Notes under the pieces: model-generated
Database searches by the model: none
The model's input: the letters and a program-made list of their open reading frames with translations, nothing else
What the model was told of the DNA's origin: nothing
Assembly (NCBI GenBank): GCA_900557585.1
Contig: USTJ01000013.1
Location: forward strand, 1 to 9,867
DNA: 9,867 nucleotides
Direction: 5' to 3'
DNA from: an uncultured Eubacteriales bacterium
GTDB lineage: Bacteria > Bacillota > Clostridia > Christensenellales > UBA1242
In this document: positions 5,560 through 9,867 of the stretch, piece after piece
Layout of the letters: each line of letters starts with the position of its first letter
How positions within the stretch are numbered: position 1 is the first letter of the stretch
Program-made: the position numbers and the translations under genes

Positions 5560-8280
5560 CTATGCATCAAGTGCTTCATATGAAGCGTTTGCCAAGTCTG
5601 GGTTCTTCACATATGAAGGAACTCCCATGTTGTGGTTATAACTCATTCCATATGAATAGATGATATTGTTTCCGATTTCGTTTGTCAAAACTTCAAGTCC
5701 AAGAGTGCTGAGAGTTTTGAATGCTCCAGCGCTTCCATAACCATATGAGAATGTTACTTTGTCTGCTTTAACTTTATATTCGCTTACTGTGCAGGTTGAA
5801 AGATCCAAAACAGCATCGGTTGCAATGTTAGAGTTGATGTTACCAACAACAGCACCAATTGCACGAACTCTGTATCCTTGTGTTCCCATTGCTTTTCTGT
5901 CTTCAACTTTGAAGTCTGCAACAATGTTAAAGTTGATTGTGTTGTTTGTGAATTTAACATTTGAAGTGTCAACCAAATCAAATGCGTCAATTTCTTCTGT
6001 TCCACGTTTTTGGATTGAACCAACAAGACCACCAGCAAGGAAAACTTTTCCATAACTTACAGTTGTTGTTTCATCTTTTTTGAAAGCAGCAGTTTGATAT
6101 GCATCGTTTACATATGCGTTTGCATTTACTGTGCAGTTGCTGATTTGAACATTGTTTTCGTGAATTCTTGCAACAACACCAGCAACATAGTTTGCGCCAT
6201 ATGCTTTTGCTTTGTCAACATCTTTGTTAAGTGAAAGGTTAACAGCAACAGTGTCAATTTTTGTTCCGTCAAATGCATTGTTTACAACGCCAGCAACCAT
6301 ATAGGTTGTTGAGAAGTTTCTTTCTTCTGCACCTGTTCTATAATAGTTGTTTGAAACAACTTTTGCAGTAACATCGCAGTTTGAAATTTGTGCGCCATAT
6401 GCATTGTGTGCAACACCAGCAAAACTCAAAATCTTTTGTGCTGAAAGTTCAAACACAAGATTTTCAATTTTTGGAGTTGCAGTTGAATCTACTGATCCAA
6501 CATATCCAAATCCAGCGCAGAATGTGTTATCATAAAGAACATTATATTTTACAGTTTCAGGGTTAAAGAAGATGCCTCTTCCGATACGGTTTGCAACAAC
6601 TTTAACACTCTTTCCAGCGTTTCCTGAAACATTTCCGAAAAGTTCATATGCAAATGCACTTGCTGAATATGCATCAACAGTAACGTTCACTGCGTTTCCT
6701 GCAAATTCGTCTGAATATGAAACTTCAACTTCTTGATTCAAAGTTCCAGCAAAACCAGAACCGATAAAGCCTGTCATGCTTCCTGCAACTGCGCAATCTT
6801 TAATGTTGATTGTTGTGTCGCTATATTTTCTTGTAGCATTTCCTGCAAGAGCAATCAAACCAGAAATTTGACCACCAGGCATGTTTGCGTCAAGTCCGTT
6901 TACTGTAACGTTCAAAATTTCAGAAGCATATGCTTGTCTGTTTGATGTGCAGTTTTCAAGTTCTGCGTTAAAGAGTTGTCCAACAGCACCAGCAACGTTT
7001 GTTACATATGAAAGGTTAAAGTTGATATCAACAAAAGCAGTTGGGTCAACAACTTTCAAAGAAGTAACATTAGAATTTTTGATTGCTGTGTTCTTTGCAA
7101 TTGCAACAAGACCAGCAACATATGAAACGTTGTTATAAATTGTTGAAACGTTCATTTTAACTTCGCAGTTTTCAATAAGGTTTTTCTTTGCAAGATATTC
7201 AACAGCCTCGAAATTGTTTCTGTTAAATACGTTTGCATATCCAACAACACCACCAACATTTGAACCATAAACTGTTTCGTTTTCTGAAATCAAATGTGTA
7301 ACGCTTTCAGTGAAAGCCATGTCAACTTTTGCGTTTGTGATTTGTGAAAGTTGCATAAGACCAGCAACGCCACCAACACCATTTGCAGTGCCGTTTCCAT
7401 ATGAGAAACCATTAATTTTTGTTTTTACTGAAACATTGTCAATTGCAGTTCTTGTTGCATATCCAACAACAGTTCCAATTGAAAGACCGCTGAAACGATT
7501 ATATTCTGCTCCTTCTTCAACAGCCTTTGAAATGATTTCATAAACTTCGGCAGAAACAGAAATTTCAGCACCTTCAAATTTAACATTTTGAATTCGGCAA
7601 TTTGTTTTCATTCTTCCAAAGAAACCAAGGTCGATTGCAGCAACCTTTTGTGAAGATTGAAGTTGAATTCCCATGAACTCTTTATAGTTTGCAGATGTGA
7701 TTTTTTGAGTCATGTTTTTGATTACATGATCGTTACCCTCAAAAGTCATTTCTGTAACAGTGTTAGCAATGTTTCCAAGTGGCTTCCAAGATTCGCCAGC
7801 AAGGTCAACATCGGCAACAAGTGAAACATATTTAAGGTTAACTTTGTTTGCGCCTGTTTCATTCACAACGTCTGCAAATTCTTTCATGTGTGCTTTTGTA
7901 GCAATGATGAAAGGTTCATCGGCATTAAGGCCTTTTGCATTGTGATGATAAACAGCAATGTTATAGGTTGTTTTTGCATTTTTATTTGTTACAACAGCAG
8001 AAACTTGTCCGTTCACGTCTTTTGCAACATATGCGCCAACTTCTTCATTATATTCAAGTGGATTTTCTTGACCTTCTTCAAGAACGAAAGTCAAATCTTT
8101 ATTTTCGGTGTATCCCTTCAATTGCTCAACAGTTTCGCCTGAACGGAAAGCAAGAGAAACAGTTGTGTCTGATGGCTTGCTTGATCCTGGATTTACAACA
8201 CTTACAATGGTGTAAATGCTCAAAGACAAGGTAGCAACAATTGCAATGATAAGAGATGCTAAGAAACCTTTTTTAGACAT
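5560..8280 (-). CDS. Large secreted GLUG-repeat beta-helix surface protein
   Basis: This 906-residue protein has a basic start (MSKKG) and a hydrophobic segment (about 6-28). A stretch at about 123-185 has the lead-in typical of GLUG proteins: I-I-A-T-K-A-H-M-K-E-F-A-D-V-V, then A-D-V-D-L-A-G-E-S-W-K-P-L-G, then F-E-G-N-D-H-V-I. From about 215 to 850 a degenerate unit recurs at least ten times: a hydrophobic G-G or A-G segment (VGGVAGL, VGGVVGY, VAGLVAI, VAGAVGQ, VAGVVNN, VAGVVAR, AGGLVGS), then an N-C-x-V-like strand (ENCEV, SNCDV, SNCTV, TCTV). This implies a right-handed beta-helix, as in adhesins and surface-exposed carbohydrate-related proteins. No LPxTG, wall-binding repeat or catalytic motif was seen. 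The ATG at 8280 has GGAGG 5 bases upstream. A TTG at 8313 was rejected because it lies almost at the expected transcription start. It is a single-gene transcript with its own promoter and terminator. An adhesin role is inference. Confidence 0.88.
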   Translation of the reverse strand: MSKKGFLASLIIAIVATLSLSIYTIVSVVNPGSSKPSDTTVSLAFRSGETVEQLKGYTENKDLTFVLEEGQENPLEYNEEVGAYVAKDVNGQVSAVVTNKNAKTTYNIAVYHHNAKGLNADEPFIIATKAHMKEFADVVNETGANKVNLKYVSLVADVDLAGESWKPLGNIANTVTEMTFEGNDHVIKNMTQKITSANYKEFMGIQLQSSQKVAAIDLGFFGRMKTNCRIQNVKFEGAEISVSAEVYEIISKAVEEGAEYNRFSGLSIGTVVGYATRTAIDNVSVKTKINGFSYGNGTANGVGGVAGLMQLSQITNAKVDMAFTESVTHLISENETVYGSNVGGVVGYANVFNRNNFEAVEYLAKKNLIENCEVKMNVSTIYNNVSYVAGLVAIAKNTAIKNSNVTSLKVVDPTAFVDINFNLSYVTNVAGAVGQLFNAELENCTSNRQAYASEILNVTVNGLDANMPGGQISGLIALAGNATRKYSDTTINIKDCAVAGSMTGFIGSGFAGTLNQEVEVSYSDEFAGNAVNVTVDAYSASAFAYELFGNVSGNAGKSVKVVANRIGRGIFFNPETVKYNVLYDNTFCAGFGYVGSVDSTATPKIENLVFELSAQKILSFAGVAHNAYGAQISNCDVTAKVVSNNYYRTGAEERNFSTTYMVAGVVNNAFDGTKIDTVAVNLSLNKDVDKAKAYGANYVAGVVARIHENNVQISNCTVNANAYVNDAYQTAAFKKDETTTVSYGKVFLAGGLVGSIQKRGTEEIDAFDLVDTSNVKFTNNTINFNIVADFKVEDRKAMGTQGYRVRAIGAVVGNINSNIATDAVLDLSTCTVSEYKVKADKVTFSYGYGSAGAFKTLSTLGLEVLTNEIGNNIIYSYGMSYNHNMGVPSYVKNPDLANASYEALDA

Positions 8281-8285
8281 ATTAT

Positions 8286-8290
8286 CCTCC
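8286..8290 (-). promoter_or_regulatory. Shine-Dalgarno site fixing the GLUG protein start
   Basis: GGAGG lies 5 bases before the ATG at 8280, inside the longer open frame, which argues for the shorter protein. Confidence 0.85.
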
Positions 8291-8293
8291 CCA

Positions 8294-8308
8294 TGCACAT
8301 CTTGTGCA
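8294..8308 (-). promoter_or_regulatory. Hairpin in the 5'UTR next to the ribosome site of the GLUG gene
   Basis: TGCACA and TGTGCA form a perfect 6-bp stem with a three-base loop (a seventh G-U pair is possible). It ends 3 bases before GGAGG. It could stabilise the mRNA or affect ribosome entry. The same dyad in DNA lies 15-29 bases downstream of the -10 box and could be a protein site. Confidence 0.5.
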
Positions 8309-8322
8309 CTCAATATACCTAA

Positions 8323-8351
8323 ATTATATATTACCTTGGGCTCAATGTCAA
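8323..8351 (-). promoter_or_regulatory. Sigma-A promoter of the GLUG protein gene
   Basis: TTGACA (8346-8351) and TATAAT (8323-8328) with a 17-base spacer: a fully consensus promoter. The expected start of transcription is near 8316 and the leader about 36 bases. Confidence 0.9.
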
Positions 8352-8374
8352 TACCGATTTTGAAATTTGGTTAA

Positions 8375-8413
8375 AAAAAGAGCCATTTTTTCACATTAAA
8401 ACAGGCTCTTTTT
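8375..8413 (-). terminator. Intrinsic terminator after the lipoprotein gene
   Basis: AAAAAGAGCC and GGCTCTTTTT (arms 8404-8413 and 8375-8384) form a 10-bp stem with a 19-base loop, followed by further T on the minus strand. It begins about 50 bases past the stop at 8463 and isolates the next promoter. The A/T flanks also allow function on the other strand. Confidence 0.82.
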
Positions 8414-8462
8414 ATCATTTTTTGCGTTTTTTGGCAATTTTTAGCATATTTTCGCTTGAAAC

Positions 8463-9434
8463 CTATGCTGAAAACTGCACTGTCACTTTGAAAGTTATTT
8501 TAGATGGCACTCCACTGGTGTTTACACCGGTTGATTGAAGAATGATTTGAACAGTTCCTTCCTTCTTCACAGTCAGAACTTTTTTGCCATTTTCCTCGGA
8601 AATTTCAAGCACATTTTGGTTTGAAAGAAGAATGTTGAAATCTGATGTATCAATCAAAAATTGTTGCAAATCAAAATATCTTACGGCAACAACAAAACTA
8701 TCTCCTGCATTTGCAGAAAGTTCAAGTTCTGCCTTGTCTTTCACAACGGTGTTTCCGAAAACTGCAAAACTGTCTGCAATGTTGTTTTCACAAACAATTT
8801 TGGTTGTTGCAACAAGGTCTTGGCTTTCACCAACACTGTTCAAAATTTCAACAGTAATGTCGCTTGAACCACTTTTTCCAGTTGATGCAATAAGCAAGTT
8901 TGCACTGTCCAAAACCTCGATAACACTTGGGTTTGAACTTGTGATTTTATAGTTGAACTCGTCTTGATAACACTTTCTTCTTCCTTCTGAAAAAATGCCG
9001 TCAACTTCAAGTGTTTTCACCCCGCCTTCAAACAAAATTTCAGATGCTTTTTCAAAAGCAATTTCAGATGGATATTCGCGAAGACGAACCTCGCAAGAAT
9101 CTTGCAAATCGTTCACTTTCACATTTACAACAATGCTTGTGAATCTTTTGTCTGAAACACGAACCTTTCCGTTTTTGAAATTGAAATATTGCGCTTCGGT
9201 GATATAGTCACTTCCAAGCGAGAATGTTGCAACATAGTCAGTGCTTGTTGCTGGATAAACCTTATATTCAAGAAAGGTTTCAACATTATAGTCAACATAG
9301 TAAACATCTTTCACAAACAAAATCGCTTGAGCAGTTCCAGCACCCTCGGTTCCGCAACCTGCAAGCATGAAAAGACTGGCAACCATAATAATTGCCAGCG
9401 AAAAGATATTTACGAATAATTTAGATTTTTTCAT
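8463..9434 (-). CDS. Lipoprotein with Ig-like beta domains
   Basis: This 323-residue protein has a lipoprotein signal peptide: basic MKKSK, a hydrophobic core, and lipobox L-A-G-C with Cys27, the site for lipid attachment after export. The mature part appears to be three beta domains of about 100 residues. The second (about 131-228) contains I-T-S-S-N-P-S-V-I-E-V-L followed by a G-S-S-D-I-T-V-E-I strand. The third (about 229-323) contains L-L-S-N-Q-N-V-L-E-I-S then G-T-V-Q-I-I-L-Q-S. These are hallmarks of BIG2-type Ig-like folds. The architecture echoes that of the membrane-anchored protein at 4088-5362. The ATG at 9434 has no Shine-Dalgarno site and starts 7 bases after a consensus -10, so it is probably translated from a leaderless mRNA. 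An upstream TTG at 9470 is itself the -35 box and was rejected. No enzymatic motif was seen; the ligand is unknown. Confidence 0.87.
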   Translation of the reverse strand: MKKSKLFVNIFSLAIIMVASLFMLAGCGTEGAGTAQAILFVKDVYYVDYNVETFLEYKVYPATSTDYVATFSLGSDYITEAQYFNFKNGKVRVSDKRFTSIVVNVKVNDLQDSCEVRLREYPSEIAFEKASEILFEGGVKTLEVDGIFSEGRRKCYQDEFNYKITSSNPSVIEVLDSANLLIASTGKSGSSDITVEILNSVGESQDLVATTKIVCENNIADSFAVFGNTVVKDKAELELSANAGDSFVVAVRYFDLQQFLIDTSDFNILLSNQNVLEISEENGKKVLTVKKEGTVQIILQSTGVNTSGVPSKITFKVTVQFSA

Positions 9435-9440
9435 GACTTT

Positions 9441-9470
9441 ATTATAAAAATATTTTGTGCGATTTGTCAA
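9441..9470 (-). promoter_or_regulatory. Sigma-A promoter of the lipoprotein gene, abutting the ATG
   Basis: TTGACA (9465-9470) and TATAAT (9441-9446) with an 18-base spacer. Only six bases (9435-9440) separate the -10 box from the ATG, so transcription should begin at or next to the start codon. A 7-bp AT-only dyad (9473-9479 and 9486-9492) lies just upstream. Confidence 0.85.
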
Positions 9471-9496
9471 ATAATATTTGGCATTAAATATTTTCT

Positions 9497-9867
9497 TTAA
9501 ATTCTTGAAACTGTAACCATGTCAGATGGCTTTGGAGTTTCAATTGAAGTTGTTTGAACAACAAGGTCGCCCTTTTTCACAAGTTTTGACGAAAGTGCAG
9601 TTTGTCTTGTTTCTTCAAGCAAGTCCTTTGAGTTCTTGCACTCTTTGTCAAGCATTGGATAAACTCCCCAATAAATTGACATTTGATGAAAGGCTCTTTG
9701 ACTTGGTGTGCAAGCAATAATCGGACATGCTGGGCGAAATCTGCTTGTGCTTTTCGCAGTCAAGCCAGTGTTTGTTGCAACAATAATTGCTTTTGCATCA
9801 AGGCTTCTTGCAAGCGAGCAAGCAACATGGCCAATGCTTTCTTCAATGGTTCCAGCCTTTGTAAAGT
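9497..9867 (-). CDS. pyk: Pyruvate kinase, C-terminal 122 residues
   Basis: This is the end of the glycolytic enzyme that converts phosphoenolpyruvate and ADP to pyruvate and ATP. The visible part is the C-terminal alpha/beta domain, which in many pyruvate kinases binds the allosteric sugar phosphate. Diagnostic features in order: a helix with E-E-S-I-G-H-V-A near residue 8 of the fragment, A-K-A-I-I-V-A-T-N-T-G-L-T-A-K, S-R-F-R-P-A-C-P-I-I-A-C-T-P, and W-G-V-Y-P-M-L. The frame is open to the window edge, so the catalytic barrel lies outside. The protein ends normally at the domain end, without the extra PEP-utilising-type domain found on Bacillus pyruvate kinases. There is no clear terminator before the lipoprotein promoter, which begins 26 bases past the stop, so some read-through into the lipoprotein gene is possible. 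Confidence 0.95.
   Translation of the reverse strand, partial: FTKAGTIEESIGHVACSLARSLDAKAIIVATNTGLTAKSTSRFRPACPIIACTPSQRAFHQMSIYWGVYPMLDKECKNSKDLLEETRQTALSSKLVKKGDLVVQTTSIETPKPSDMVTVSRI

Noticed and set aside
5784..6053. 89-residue minus-strand open frame inside the GLUG gene
   Set aside because: It is out of frame with the beta-helix repeats, lacks a ribosome site and has a low-complexity Leu/Gln/Thr composition.
5560..8280. Many CATATG sequences and recurring 'accagcaac' words in the GLUG gene
   Set aside because: They follow from repeated Tyr codons and the repeated V-A-G-V protein motif, not from a DNA-level repeat; they are scattered without fixed spacing.
8281..8313. Longer GLUG protein starting at TTG 8313
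   Set aside because: It begins almost at the predicted transcription start, would run through the 5'UTR hairpin and ribosome site, and precedes the obvious signal sequence.
9435..9470. Longer lipoprotein starting at TTG 9470
   Set aside because: The TTG is the first part of the -35 box, no ribosome site precedes it, and the classical MKK signal peptide begins at 9434.
9473..9492. AT-only inverted repeat as a terminator for pyruvate kinase
   Set aside because: The 7-bp stem has no G-C pair and no T run follows it; it is too weak to call.
1..9867. CRISPR arrays, tRNA or rRNA genes, insertion sequences
   Set aside because: No regularly spaced repeats, cloverleaf patterns, transposase motifs or terminal repeats were seen on reading both strands.

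Overview
The window is AT-rich and every gene lies on the minus strand, so transcription runs from high to low coordinates. The standard code is used (TGA is a stop in the signal peptidase gene). Gene content points to a Gram-positive of the Bacillota, most likely an uncultured clostridial lineage. It has pyruvate kinase of the short type, a SpoVB-type flippase, an ER-type (SipW-like) signal peptidase, Shine-Dalgarno sites of the AGGAGA/GGAGG type and near-perfect TTGACA/TATAAT promoters. Genus and species cannot be read from the sequence.

Layout in order of transcription: (1) the C-terminal end of pyruvate kinase (9497-9867, cut by the window edge). (2) A lipoprotein with Ig-like beta domains (8463-9434), whose consensus promoter sits so close to the ATG that the mRNA should be leaderless; a terminator follows at 8375-8413. 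(3) A large secreted GLUG-repeat beta-helix protein (5560-8280) with its own perfect promoter, a 5'UTR hairpin and a terminator at 5522-5545. (4) A three-gene operon: a membrane-anchored Ig-like surface protein (4088-5362), a stand-alone Smr protein (3808-4086, stop and start one base apart) and a 379-residue membrane protein (2665-3804). The last is recognisable as a degenerate ER-type signal peptidase fused to a cytoplasmic helical domain of about 210 residues. (5) A 66-residue two-helix membrane protein (2385-2585) with its own extended -10 promoter and a terminator. (6) A second operon: the apparently active SipW-type signal peptidase (1585-2238), a TasA-like secreted protein (939-1532) and a SpoVB/MurJ-type flippase (1-909, cut by the window edge).

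Taken together, everything except pyruvate kinase and Smr concerns the cell envelope or surface: export, processing, surface display and lipid-linked precursor flipping. The most unusual element is the pairing, within 1 kb, of an intact ER-type signal peptidase and a divergent paralogue. The paralogue has lost the catalytic His and the Asp-bearing loop but kept the fold and both membrane helices. Adjacent SipW and TasA-like genes suggest a surface-fibre or matrix module. No RNA genes, mobile elements or CRISPR arrays were seen, and no gap between genes exceeds about 200 bases.
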